Source: Ruania alba
Lineage (GTDB): Bacteria; Actinomycetota; Actinomycetes; Actinomycetales; Beutenbergiaceae
DNA: 64,000 bases
Direction: 5' to 3'
Assembly (NCBI RefSeq): GCF_900105765.1
Contig: NZ_FNTX01000002.1
Coordinates: 1,612,001 to 1,676,000, forward strand
The stretch's first letter is position 1. Each line of letters begins with the position of its first letter. The translations under genes and the position numbers were made by a program. The notes under the pieces are model-generated. The model ran no database searches. It was not told the DNA's origin and was given only the letters and a program-made list of their open reading frames with translations. This document shows, in pieces, positions 25,974 to 37,286 of this stretch.

Positions 25974-28430
25974 TTACAGGTCACGGCACTGGCCTGTCTG
26001 GGGACCGCTGACCGTGTTCGGCACACCGAGATTGGTCGGCGCTGGACTGTTCTCCGAGCAGGCGAGCCGTCCGTTCACCTCGGAGCCGGAGATCGTCGTG
26101 CTCCGCGTGGATCCGACGATGCTGACACCACCGGAGATCGAGGACTCGGTGAGCTCGATCCACGAGGCTGAGGTGCTGTGCACCGGTCCGAGCAGGGTGG
26201 CCCCGTGTGCGATCAGGCTCGCGCCCTCGTTCACGGTGGTCGGGCCGTCGATGGTGCCATCCGCGATGCACGTGACACCGTCGGTGACGGTCAGCGGGCC
26301 GTGATGAGTGCCATCGATCGTGGTGGTGCACTCGGGCGCGTTGGCCTCGATGTCGATCCGGTACAGGTTCGTCGCGTCGATGCCGTAGATATCGCCCGAG
26401 CCGGTGATCGTGATCCGCTTGAACTCCGCCTCGGTCAGGAACTGGAAGTCCTGGGTGGCCGGGTCGAACGCAAAGATCGACTGACCAGCGATCCCGTAGA
26501 GCAGGCCGTCGCTGGGATGGGCCTGGATTGCGCTGGCGAGGCCCCACGGTGAGGGCGACTGGCCGGTGCCCAGGTCCGTCGTCGAGGTCACGGTGCGCGT
26601 GGTGGTGTCGAAGCTGAACACCAACCCGGTGTTCGTCACCCCCCAGAGCGTGTCGCCTCGCACGGCAAGGCCGGCCACGGTGTCGTTGTCCGGTACCGGC
26701 ACCTCGGCGTACAGCAGCTGCCGTGAGTCCGGATCGAAGATGACCAGATGCGCGTCCAGCGGGCTGTTCGGGCTGGACAACCCACCCCGTACCCCAGTTC
26801 CTGCGTAGATCAGGCCGTCCTCGCCGAACGCCACCGACGTGACGCTCTGATGTTCCACGAGGTCGCGGTAGACATCGGTCGTGCCGTCCATGTCGGTCAC
26901 TGTCAACGAGCCGCCGCGAAAGCCGTAGTCGGAGACGGTGCCGAAGACGATGATCTCGTCGTCGGTATCCATCGCCACGATCCGGTCCTGGTCGTCGCCG
27001 ATCAGCCGGAACATCTGGGCCGGGTTGGTGCCCCAGTCCCACGGCTGTGCGGGGTCGCCCATATGCACGACGGCGTTCGGATAGCTGCCGATGACCAGTT
27101 GCTCTCCGAACCCGATCAGCGAGCTGGCCTGCCCGGGACCGTTCAGCTCTGTGATCTCCTCGGTGACCGGGTCGAACCTGCCGATCGTGCCAGGGCCGAG
27201 GTAGGTGGACACGTAGACCCGGTCGTCCGGGCCGTTGGTGACCGTGTGTGCGGTCAGCGGTGCCCCGGGCACGTTGCTGTCGAACGCACCGTGTTCGCCG
27301 GTGGCGGGGTCGAACCGCCAGGTGGACCCGTCATTGTTGATCCCGACCAGCAGCGGCGTCGCGGAGTCGCCTTCGCCGATCATCACCATGTCGATCACGC
27401 GGGTGTCGTTGTCCAGATCGGCGGCGTTCCACCCGGTGGGCTCCACCGCGCAGTCGGCGGAGTCGAACGACCAGATCTCGTCTTCCGACATGTAGTACAT
27501 GCGCCCATCCGGCGTGGCCTGGGTGAACGGACCGTTGAGGTCGAGGAACCGGGGGATGGCGCCCTCACACGTCCACTCTTCGTTCACCGTGTCCCAGAAG
27601 AGGGTGTTGGTGCCGCCGGAGATTCCTGGGGAGAAGCCCATGGCGATCAGGTCGCCGACCTGTCGGAACTTGTAGAAGTACCGCAGCACGTCGTCCGCCT
27701 CTTGGGGCAACGGGATCTCGGCGATCTCACCCGTGGCGGTGTCGACCGTCATCACGTGCCCGGCGCCGATCCCGGTGCCGAGGTACATGATGCCGTCGGA
27801 CTCCTCGAGCCCCCAGGCGTACTTGTCATCGGTGGTCACCGACCCGAAGTCCACCACCTCACCGGTCTCCGGGTTGTAGGTGAACGCCTTGGCGCGCGGG
27901 TAGGTGCTCCCGTAGATCAGACCGTTCTCGCCCACGACGAGACTCCGCGTCACTGCGTCGCCGGTCGGGCTCTCGATGAGGAACTCCAGCTCATCGGTCG
28001 CTGGGTCATAGCGGTGCACGAGGGTGCTCTTGCCATCCCGGACCCCGAAGTAGACGGTGCCGTCCGGTGCGATCGCCGGGTAGCTGCCGACGGTCTTCGG
28101 CGGTAGCTCGAAGGACGAGATGAGCTCTCCGGTGTCCATGTTGATCACGTTGAAGCTGACTGGGTTGCCGTCGGAGATCGCGTAGCTGACCGGTGTCCCG
28201 TCCGGCAGCACACCGGCCGCACCGGTGCGAACATTGCGCTCGCTGGCCGCAACGCCGAGGTCGACGACAGATGCAGACAGATCCAGGGAGGGATCCGTTG
28301 CCGATGCATCGGGCTCGGCGCTTGCCGCGCCGCTGACCACCAGTGTGCTGGCCACCGCGAGAGCTGCTCCCAGTGGGACGAGGCGCCGGCGGCGCTGGTG
28401 ATATCGGGATCGAGCGGGGCGATTCCTCAT
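25974..28430 (-). CDS. Secreted beta-propeller-like protein E with C-terminal Cys-bracketed module
   Basis: The product of about 818 residues starts at ATG 28430 (GGAGG upstream) with a Sec signal (RRRRLVPLGAALAVASTLVV, cleavage near ASA). It is a close paralogue of A: the pair share AMGFSPGISGGTNTLFWDT and AMAFSPGISGGTNTLFWDT, SVTSVAFGEDGLIYAG, and NSPLDAHLV. The final module repeats the four-cysteine pattern (ECTTTIDGTHHGP, GVTCIADG, GRLACSEN, GPQTGQCRDL). The frame remains open far upstream, but that stretch crosses the operator region and has no signal peptide. It is first in an operon with D and divergent from the ABC importer genes. Function unknown; extracellular. Confidence 0.86.
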   Translation of the reverse strand: MRNRPARSRYHQRRRRLVPLGAALAVASTLVVSGAASAEPDASATDPSLDLSASVVDLGVAASERNVRTGAAGVLPDGTPVSYAISDGNPVSFNVINMDTGELISSFELPPKTVGSYPAIAPDGTVYFGVRDGKSTLVHRYDPATDELEFLIESPTGDAVTRSLVVGENGLIYGSTYPRAKAFTYNPETGEVVDFGSVTTDDKYAWGLEESDGIMYLGTGIGAGHVMTVDTATGEIAEIPLPQEADDVLRYFYKFRQVGDLIAMGFSPGISGGTNTLFWDTVNEEWTCEGAIPRFLDLNGPFTQATPDGRMYYMSEDEIWSFDSADCAVEPTGWNAADLDNDTRVIDMVMIGEGDSATPLLVGINNDGSTWRFDPATGEHGAFDSNVPGAPLTAHTVTNGPDDRVYVSTYLGPGTIGRFDPVTEEITELNGPGQASSLIGFGEQLVIGSYPNAVVHMGDPAQPWDWGTNPAQMFRLIGDDQDRIVAMDTDDEIIVFGTVSDYGFRGGSLTVTDMDGTTDVYRDLVEHQSVTSVAFGEDGLIYAGTGVRGGLSSPNSPLDAHLVIFDPDSRQLLYAEVPVPDNDTVAGLAVRGDTLWGVTNTGLVFSFDTTTRTVTSTTDLGTGQSPSPWGLASAIQAHPSDGLLYGIAGQSIFAFDPATQDFQFLTEAEFKRITITGSGDIYGIDATNLYRIDIEANAPECTTTIDGTHHGPLTVTDGVTCIADGTIDGPTTVNEGASLIAHGATLLGPVHSTSASWIELTESSISGGVSIVGSTRSTTISGSEVNGRLACSENSPAPTNLGVPNTVSGPQTGQCRDL

Positions 28431-28534
28431 GCCAAACCTCCATGTAGTGCACGCGGATGGCCGCGGCCGCCGCCTGTCGGAGGGTTCCCCGGGGACCGCG
28501 ACCTCGCGGTTCGACGGTCCTGACGGCGTGAGAC

Positions 28535-28594
28535 TGCAACCCGTTGCAAGAACCGTGGTCCGGTCAACGTAGGTCTGCTCGGGCGGAGTGTCAA
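28535..28594 (-). promoter_or_regulatory. Promoter and LacI-like operator of propeller genes E-D
   Basis: On the minus strand TTGACA (28589-28594), a 17-base spacer and TACGTT (28566-28571) form the best promoter of the locus. The site TGCAACCCGTTGCA (28535-28548) lies 17 bases beyond the -10 box, about 10 bases past the likely +1, and 105 bases before the start codon at 28430. Confidence 0.75.
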
Positions 28595-28624
28595 GGGTCA
28601 CGAGTGCGCTCCGTCGAACCTTTC

Positions 28625-28715
28625 TGCCACCGATTGCAGGATCGCTCGAAGTGGCCGCCAGATTCGCTTGACCCGAGGCGGATTGCGTCGCTATCGTGGC
28701 CTGCAATCGGTTGCA
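28625..28715 (+). promoter_or_regulatory. Promoter with two LacI-like operators for the ABC importer genes
   Basis: TTGACC (28668-28673) and TATCGT (28692-28697; 18-base spacer) form a promoter. Operator TGCAATCGGTTGCA (28702-28715) covers the expected +1, and a second site TGCCACCGATTGCA (28625-28638) lies upstream of the -35 box, 77 bases from the first. Together with the site at 28535-28548, the 340-base gap between divergent genes holds three operators, which could allow repression by DNA looping. Confidence 0.72.
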
Positions 28716-28770
28716 ACGGAGATCTGGATCACGGTGTTGTGACGACGGCTCGTCCCGAAGGGAAGTAGAT

Positions 28771-30527
28771 ATGAACGGCGCAATCACGGTCAGTCGGCGA
28801 TTGTTCGTCGGAGGTGGTCTGGGTGCCGCCGCGGCGACCCTCACTGGATGCAACTTCCAGCAGGACGCCACGGTGCCCGAGGGGTCGGGTGACGGTGACG
28901 GACCATCGGGGAAGCTGACGCTCGTCCAGTCGACGGCCACGATCGACTCGCTCGATCCGCACTACGTCAGCAATGCCATGCTGGTGCTCCCGGCCGGGCT
29001 TCTCGAGGGATTGGTGTTCTCCAACGACGAGGGCACGGATGTGGTGCCGGCGGCCGCGGAGTCGTGGGAGGTGTCCGACGACGGGCTCACCTACACATTC
29101 ACGATGCGTGACGGTGCCACCTGGTCCAATGGTGACCCGGTGACGTCGGCCGATGTGCTGTGGACCTATGAGCGGCTGCTGACACCGACCGGAGCCGGTT
29201 CCAACTTCGCGTCCGGCTCGTCCAGCTACCAGGTCGGCCTCGGCATCAAGGGAGCCGCGGACTTCCTCTCCGGGGCGGAGTCGTCGTTCGACTCGGTCGG
29301 TATCAGTGCCCCTGACGACGCCACCGTGGTGATCGAGCTGGAGGCGCCGAACCCGGACTTCCTCATCCTGCTGACGCACTACTCGATGGTGCTGCTGCAC
29401 CAGGGAAGCGTGGAGGCGGACGACACCGGCTGGCAGGAACCGGAGGGCTGGGTCGGCAATGGCGCCTACGTCCCGACCAGCTGGGCGCCGACGTCGTCGT
29501 TGGTGCTGCAGGCAAACCCCAACTATTGGGATCGCGAGGCCGTCTCGGTCGGCACGATCGAGATGCGTCTGGGCGGCGATTCGGCGACGAACCTGGTGGC
29601 CTTCAAGTCCGGTGAGCTCGATGTGGTCACCGTGTCCGCGTCCTCGGTGCAGAACGACGAGGATATCCAGGATCGTCTAGTGGACGTGAGCGGCTACGGG
29701 ACGTCCTACTTGCAGCGCATGTGGGGTGGCCACCCCGCCCTGACCGACGCCCGGGTACGTCGTGCCCTCTCCATGGCGATCGACCGCGAGGCCCTCGCCG
29801 CTGTGGGCGGCGGGAGCGTGGCCGGAACGTCTCTCGTGCCCAACGTCGTGCCGGACTGGAGCGACGAGCTCGCCATCGGGTACGACGTTGACGGTGCGCG
29901 GTCGCTGTTGGAGGAGGCAGGGCTGGGCGACGGGTTGCCGGATGCGCGGGTGCAGTTCAACTTCGAAAGCGCGTGGTTGGAAGCGCTGCGGGAGCAGTGG
30001 GCCGACGCCCTCGGACTGACCCTGAACATCGAGATCCTCGAGTCGGGCGTGCATTCGGACACCCGCTGGGCGCCCCATGAGGACACCTCGGTGATGAGTT
30101 TCTACGCCGGCACCTTCTCCGGGCTGCCGACGATGAACAACTGGGTCTACAACATCTTCGGGGTCAATTACGTTCGCCAGTTCAGCCTCTCCGCCGAGGA
30201 CTGGCTGGCCTACCAGGCTGTGCAGGCGGACGAGGGCCTCTCCGGGCCTGAGAAGGCCGAGGAGACCGAGCGCATCCTGGCCAACGACTCCACCCCGAGG
30301 CGCAGGAATACGCCCGGCTGGCGAACGAGGCACGGGAAAGCCAGGACGAAGCGCAGCGCTTGGAGAAGTTCCTCGCGGCGGCGAAGGTTCGGGAGGAGAT
30401 GGCGTTCACCATTCCGATCATGTGGAACTCGATGCTCTGGGCTGTCGCTCCGCACGTCAGCGGATTGGCGCCTCGGCCGTCGCCGGAGGGCTACTACCTC
30501 AAGCATCTCGGGACCACGGAAGAGTGA
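28771..30527 (+). pseudogene. ABC importer substrate-binding lipoprotein (SBP family 5), frameshifted near its 3' end
   Basis: ATG 28771 follows GAAGGGAAG. The signal contains twin arginines and a lipobox (SRRLFVGGGLGAAAATLTGC), so this is a Tat-exported lipoprotein. The body is an oligopeptide/oligosaccharide-binding protein of family 5 (SLDPHYVSNAMLVLPAGLLE, TYTFTMRDGATWSNGDPV, NYWDREAVSVGTIEMRLGG). After ILAND near 30287 the frame becomes nonsense, whereas the next frame continues sensibly (PEAQEYARLANEARESQDEA, AFTIPIMWNSMLWAVAPHV, EGYYLKHLGTTEE) to TGA 30525-30527. The 1757-base span lacks one base, so a one-base deletion or a sequencing error is indicated. If real, the last ~80 residues are lost. 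Confidence 0.85.
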
Positions 30528-30591
30528 GCCGCACCTGGTCGTTCCTGGATCGGTCGCGGGGGCAGGGCCCCGGTGCTGGGAGGAGGTCTCG

Positions 30592-31650
30592 ATGAGGGTT
30601 GCCGTCTTCATCGGCCGTCGCGTGCTGCGGATGGTGCTGTGTCTGATCGCTGTGTCCGTGCTGACCTTCGTGCTGCTGCAGCTCGCTCCCGGCGACTTCG
30701 CCGGGATCCAGGCTGTCGGCGGCGGGACGGTCGGGCTCGCAGCTGATGCCACCGCCGAAAGTACCGCGGGCCTCGCGGCGCGCTACGGCGCGGACGTGCC
30801 GCTGTGGGAACAGTACTTGCGCTTCATGGCGGGTGCGGTCACCGGTGATATGGGACCGAGCTACAAGTACCCGCAGTCGAGCGTGGAAGAGATCATCGCC
30901 GGGGCGTTCCCGATCTCGGCGAGCCTCGCCGCGTTGGCCATCGCCGTGGCCGTGATGGTGGCCGTGCCGATTGGGGTGCTCGCCGCCGTGCGTCGGCGCT
31001 CGCCCTTGGACTGGGGCACGATGTTCGTGGCGACGCTCGGCCACGGGCTGCCGAACTACCTCGCCGGTCTGGTCCTGGTACTGATCTTCGCCGCCGGGCT
31101 CGGGCTGTTCCCCACGTTCGGCTGGACGGGTCCGGAGAACATGGTCCTGCCAGTTCTCGCACTGGCGATCTCACCGATCGGGCAGCTGGCCCGGTACGTG
31201 CGCTCCTCGGTGCTGGAGAACCTACGCGAGGAGTATGTGGTGGCAGCCCGTTCGAAAGGCGGCACCGCCCGGACCATCCTGGTGCGGCACGTGCTCCGCA
31301 ACTCCACCATGCCCCTGGTCACGGTGGTCGGTCCGATGTTCGCGGGCCTGGCCACCGGCACGATCTTCGTCGAGAAGATCTTCGGCATTCCGGGTCTCGG
31401 CCACTACTTCACCGAGGCCGCCGCCGCACGAGACATGCCACTGCTGATGGGAACCACGCTGTTCTTCGCTGCCCTCCTGATGCTCATGAACCTCATCGTC
31501 GATCTTTCCTATGCCGTCCTGGACCCGAGGGTGCGCGCCGATCTGGGCCTCGCCGGTCGAGGTGGCCGTCGAATGCGCACCAAGGGCCACCCAGGGGCCG
31601 GCAGCGCAGACCAGCGCTCGACCACGCCCACTGTGGCAGGGCCGATCTGA
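30592..31650 (+). CDS. Opp/Dpp-type ABC importer permease 1 (DppB-like)
   Basis: This membrane protein of about 352 residues begins after GGAGGTCTCG at ATG 30592: an N-terminal helix RRVLRMVLCLIAVSVLTFVL, then LQLAPGD as in all DppB proteins. The inner-membrane permease domain contains the EAA-type loop (YVVAARSKGGTARTILVRHV) that contacts the ATPase. The frame is open upstream only because the binding-protein gene is frameshifted into it; the true start is 30592. It starts 65 bases after the binding-protein stop and overlaps the next permease by one base. Confidence 0.9.
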   Translation: MRVAVFIGRRVLRMVLCLIAVSVLTFVLLQLAPGDFAGIQAVGGGTVGLAADATAESTAGLAARYGADVPLWEQYLRFMAGAVTGDMGPSYKYPQSSVEEIIAGAFPISASLAALAIAVAVMVAVPIGVLAAVRRRSPLDWGTMFVATLGHGLPNYLAGLVLVLIFAAGLGLFPTFGWTGPENMVLPVLALAISPIGQLARYVRSSVLENLREEYVVAARSKGGTARTILVRHVLRNSTMPLVTVVGPMFAGLATGTIFVEKIFGIPGLGHYFTEAAAARDMPLLMGTTLFFAALLMLMNLIVDLSYAVLDPRVRADLGLAGRGGRRMRTKGHPGAGSADQRSTTPTVAGPI

Positions 31651-32520
31651 TGGCCGTCACCGACCATCACGCCGGCGACGAACCGACCGGACCGGTTCCG
31701 CAGCCACGAAGTGAGTGGTCCCGTCGCTGGGGTCGTTACCGCCGCAACCGGCTCGCCGTCCTCGGTCTGGGCATTGTCACCATCGCCGTCCTGATGGCAC
31801 TCACGGCGCCAGTGCTCGCGCCGCACGGGTATGCCGACATCAATCCCGGCCAGGAGTTCCTGCCGGCGTTCTCCCCGGACCACCTGATGGGAACCGATCT
31901 GCTCGGGCGGGACCTGCTGTCCCGGCTGATCTACAGCCTCCGCACCGCATTGTTCATCGCCGTGGCCGCCGAGCTGCTCTCGCTCGCGATCGCCTTCGCC
32001 GTCGGCCTGGCAGCCGGTTACCGCGGTGGCAAGGTCGACCAATGGCTGATGGCAGGCACCGACGTGATGTATGCGTTCCCCGGTTACCTGTTCGCCGTGC
32101 TCCTCGTGGCGGTGATGGGACGGAGTACCTGGGCCGTGATCCTCGCACTGACCATTGCGAGCTGGGTGGGGCAGTCACGACTGCTGCGCGCTCAGATCAT
32201 GCGGTTGAAGACGTTGGAGTATGTCGAGGCCGGGCGCGCGATGGGTGCGACCGGCTTCACCCTGGTGATGCGGTACATGGTGCCGAACGCGCTCGGCCCG
32301 GTGCTGGTGAGTACCAGCTTCGGGATCCCCGCGAACATGCTGGCGGAGTCCGGACTGGCGATCCTCGGGCTCGGGGTCGCGCCACCCGTACCCTCGCTGG
32401 GCACGATGATCATCGACGGGTACCGGTTCGTCCTCACGGACCCGGGCCTGATCGCGTGGCCGGTAGGAATATTCGTACTGATCATGCTGGCCTTCACCTG
32501 GGTCGGGGACGGGGTTCGGG

Positions 32521-32546
<26 letters not shown>
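31650..32546 (+). CDS. Opp/Dpp-type ABC importer permease 2 (DppC-like)
   Basis: The 298-residue protein shows the DppC pattern: a short cytoplasmic N-terminus with RRNRLAVLGLGIVTIAVLMA, the motif HLMGTDLLGRDLLSRLIYSL, six predicted membrane segments, and the EAA loop (LEYVEAGRAMGATGFTLVMR, then YMVPNALGPVLV). It is coupled to the neighbouring genes by one-base (TGATG) and 26-base overlaps. It forms the membrane channel with permease 1. Members of this family carry peptides, nickel or oligosaccharides; the locus context favours a sugar. Confidence 0.92.
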
Positions 32547-34254
<1,708 letters not shown>

Positions 34255-34326
34255 CATTCAGCCGGCACCACCGGTCGGCGTGGACGGCTCGGCATCCCCC
34301 AGGCCCGGCGTGGCACACTGGCGACC

Positions 34327-37245
34327 GTGTCGAGCGTGAACACCCAGAACCCGGACTCGAGCACCGCCGCGCCCTCCGGAGTCGTGGCCGCTCTGCGTTC
34401 GGTGGTCGCCGGGGACGTCGACGACAGCACCCGCCGCCGGGCCGAGTACAGCACCGACGCCTCGAACTACCGCGTGGTTCCCCAGGTGGTGGTCTTCCCG
34501 CAGTCCACCGAGGACGTGATCGCCACCTTGCGCGTGGCCCGTGAGCACAGCACCCCGATCACTGCCCGCGGCGCCGGCACCTCCATCGCCGGCAACGCGG
34601 TGGGCACCGGGATCGTGATCGACTTCTCCCGCCACCTGAACCAGGTGCTCGAGATCGATCCGGAGGCCCGCACCGCCCGGGTCCAACCCGGTGTGGTGAT
34701 GTCGCAGCTGCAGAAGGCCGCCGCACCGTACGGGCTCCGGTTCGGACCTGACCCCTCCACCCAGTCCCGGGCCACCCTCGCCGGGATGATCGGCAACAAC
34801 GCCTGTGGCCCGCACGCCGTGGCCTGGGGGCGCACCGCCGACAACACGATCTCCTTGGACGTGGTGGACGGTGCCGGCCGCCGGTTCACCGCCGGCCGCG
34901 GCGGTCTGGACTCGGTGCCCGGCCTGGACGAACTGGTCCGGGACCGGCTCGCGCTGATCCGCACCGAGTTCGGCCGGTTCGGTCGCCAGGTGTCCGGGTA
35001 CTCCCTGGAGCACCTGCTGCCGGAGAACGGCGCCGACCTGGCCAAGTTCCTCGTCGGCACCGAGGGCAGCCTGGTCACCGTGCTCGAGGCCACGGTGCAG
35101 CTCGTGCCGATCCCGAATGCTCCGGTGCTGCTCGCCGCCGGATACCCGGACATGCCCTCGGCCGCGGACGCCGTGCCCACGATGCTTGCCCACTCACCCC
35201 TCGCCGTCGAAGGTCTCGACGCCGAGCTGGTGGAGATGGTGCGCCGGCACAAGGGCGATCACGCCATCCCGGACCTGCCCGAGGGGGCGGGCTGGTTGCT
35301 CATCGAGGTCGGGGGCGCGGACGAGGCCGAGGCGCTCGCGAATGCTCGGTCGATCGCCGCCGACGCCGGCACCGAGGCAGTGCAGATCATCCCCGCTGGT
35401 CCGGAGGCCGCCGCGATGTGGCAGATCCGCGCTGACGGCGCGGGGCTGGCCAGCCGTACCCTCGACGGCGCGCAGGGCTGGCCCGGGTGGGAGGACGCCG
35501 CCGTCCCGCCCGAGAAGCTCGGCGCCTACCTGCGCGACTTCCAGGCCCTGATGGACTCCTACGGGGTCTCCGGGCTGCCGTACGGGCACTTCGGGGACGG
35601 CTGCATCCACATCAGGATCGACTTCCCGCTCGACCCCGACGACGGCCCGGACGGCGTGGCTCTGTTCCGCCGGTTCATGTTCGCGGCCGGTGAGTTGGTG
35701 GCCTCCCACGGGGGCTCTCTCTCCGGGGAGCACGGGGACGGGCGCGCCCGGGGGGAGCTGTTGCCCCTGATGTACTCCGCCGAGGCGATCGGCACCTTCG
35801 AGGCAGTGAAGGCGATCTTCGACCCGGACGACCTGCTCAATCCGGGCGTCGTGGTGCGCCCGCGCCGGGTGGACGATGACCTGCGGCGCCCGCAGGTGCG
35901 GCCGTTGCCGATGCTGTCCGGTTCCGGCTTCTCCTTCTCCCACGACGGCGGCGACATGGGCATGGCGGTGCACCGGTGCACCGGTGTGGGCAAGTGCCGG
36001 GCCGACCTGCCGAGCTCGTTCATGTGCCCCTCCTACCTGGCCACCCGAGACGAGAAGGACTCCACGCGCGGACGCGCCCGGGTGCTGCAGGAGATGGCCA
36101 ACGGTTCTCTCGTGCAGGGCTGGGACTCACCGGAGGTGCACGAGTCGCTAGACCTGTGCCTGTCCTGCAAGGCATGTTCCAGCGACTGCCCGACCGGCAT
36201 CGACATGGCGCAGTACAAGTCCGAGGTGCTGCACCGCAGCTACCAGGGCAAGGTGCGCCCGGTGGCCCACTACGCCCTTGGCTGGCTGCCGCGCTGGGCG
36301 CGCGCGATCACCACGGTGCCGGCCGTGACCAAGGCGGTGAACGCCGTCCTGGGGGTGCGCCCGATCGCAAAGCTGGTGCTCACCCTGGGTGGGATGGATG
36401 CGCGCCGGTCCATGGTCACCTTCGCCGAGGAGTCACTGCCGCGCTGGTGGCGCAGGCGCAAGGCCCCGATGGCGCAGGGCCGGCCCACGCAGCCCGGCAC
36501 GGCCAGGCCGGAGGTGCTGGTGTGGGCGGACTCGTTCTCGTCCTACCTGGACACCGAGGGTGGTCGCGCCATGGTGGAGCTGCTTGAACAGGCGGGCTAC
36601 ACGGTTCGGCTCCCGGAGGCGAGTGTGTGCTGCGGGCTCACCTGGATCTCCACCGGACAGCTGGACGGTGCCCGCACACGATTGCGTCAGACCATGGACG
36701 TGCTGGCTCCGTATGCCGAGGCGGGCATCCCGATCGTGGGCATCGAACCGTCCTGCACGGCCGTGCTGCGCTCGGACCTGCCCGATCTGTTCCCGGACGA
36801 CCCGAGGGCTGCGCTGCTCGCGGCGAATACGCGCACCCTCGCCGAGCTGCTGATGGCCGAGGCGCCCGTGGGCCCCGAGAACTGGACCCCGCCGGACCTG
36901 ACCGGGGTGACCGTGATCGCGCAGCCGCACTGCCACCAGCACGCGGTGATCGGTTATGCCACCGACCTGGCGCTGCTCGAGCGTGCAGGTGCGGAGGTCA
37001 CCACGCTCACCACGTGCTGTGGCCTGGCGGGCAATTTCGGGATGGAAGCCGGGCACTACGACGTCTCGGTGGCGGTCGCCGAGCAGTCCCTGGTGCCTGC
37101 GCTCGCCGCAGCACCTCCGGACGCGGTCTTCCTCGCGGATGGATTCTCGTGCCGTACCCAAACTGAACACTTGACCAACGTTCGCGGCGTACACTTGGCA
37201 CAGTTGCTCACGGGCCCGGGGGCTGTACGGCGTGTGGGTGGCTGA
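34327..37245 (+). CDS. FAD-linked oxidase / Fe-S oxidoreductase fusion (GlcD-GlcF type)
   Basis: The 972-residue protein joins two enzymes usually encoded separately. Residues ~1-530 are a GlcD/D-lactate-dehydrogenase flavoprotein, with FAD-binding ITARGAGTSIAGNAVGTG, GMIGNNACGPHAVAWG, the catalytic-domain histidines (YGHFGDGCIHIR) and SLSGEHGDGRARGELL. Residues ~545-660 hold two [4Fe-4S] motifs, the second CLSCKACSSDCPTG. The C-terminal part has paired CCG motifs (SVCCGLTWIS, TTCCGLAGNFG). It probably oxidises D-lactate, glycolate or another 2-hydroxy acid and passes electrons to the membrane pool. It begins at GTG 34327. Confidence 0.92.
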   Translation: MSSVNTQNPDSSTAAPSGVVAALRSVVAGDVDDSTRRRAEYSTDASNYRVVPQVVVFPQSTEDVIATLRVAREHSTPITARGAGTSIAGNAVGTGIVIDFSRHLNQVLEIDPEARTARVQPGVVMSQLQKAAAPYGLRFGPDPSTQSRATLAGMIGNNACGPHAVAWGRTADNTISLDVVDGAGRRFTAGRGGLDSVPGLDELVRDRLALIRTEFGRFGRQVSGYSLEHLLPENGADLAKFLVGTEGSLVTVLEATVQLVPIPNAPVLLAAGYPDMPSAADAVPTMLAHSPLAVEGLDAELVEMVRRHKGDHAIPDLPEGAGWLLIEVGGADEAEALANARSIAADAGTEAVQIIPAGPEAAAMWQIRADGAGLASRTLDGAQGWPGWEDAAVPPEKLGAYLRDFQALMDSYGVSGLPYGHFGDGCIHIRIDFPLDPDDGPDGVALFRRFMFAAGELVASHGGSLSGEHGDGRARGELLPLMYSAEAIGTFEAVKAIFDPDDLLNPGVVVRPRRVDDDLRRPQVRPLPMLSGSGFSFSHDGGDMGMAVHRCTGVGKCRADLPSSFMCPSYLATRDEKDSTRGRARVLQEMANGSLVQGWDSPEVHESLDLCLSCKACSSDCPTGIDMAQYKSEVLHRSYQGKVRPVAHYALGWLPRWARAITTVPAVTKAVNAVLGVRPIAKLVLTLGGMDARRSMVTFAEESLPRWWRRRKAPMAQGRPTQPGTARPEVLVWADSFSSYLDTEGGRAMVELLEQAGYTVRLPEASVCCGLTWISTGQLDGARTRLRQTMDVLAPYAEAGIPIVGIEPSCTAVLRSDLPDLFPDDPRAALLAANTRTLAELLMAEAPVGPENWTPPDLTGVTVIAQPHCHQHAVIGYATDLALLERAGAEVTTLTTCCGLAGNFGMEAGHYDVSVAVAEQSLVPALAAAPPDAVFLADGFSCRTQTEHLTNVRGVHLAQLLTGPGAVRRVGG

Positions 37246-37286
37246 GACCACACGCCGTCCTACGCGAGAGCGAGTGCCTACACGAC

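Noticed and set aside
28431-28940. Long in-frame extension of propeller gene E
   Set aside because: The extension lacks a signal peptide, runs through three operators and two promoters, and has shadow-like composition; the start at 28430 has a good ribosome site and signal.
30290-30591. Apparent fusion of the binding protein to permease 1 in one frame
   Set aside because: The joining stretch (Arg-rich, no family text) is a frameshift artefact; a normal ribosome site and ATG for the permease occur at 30592.
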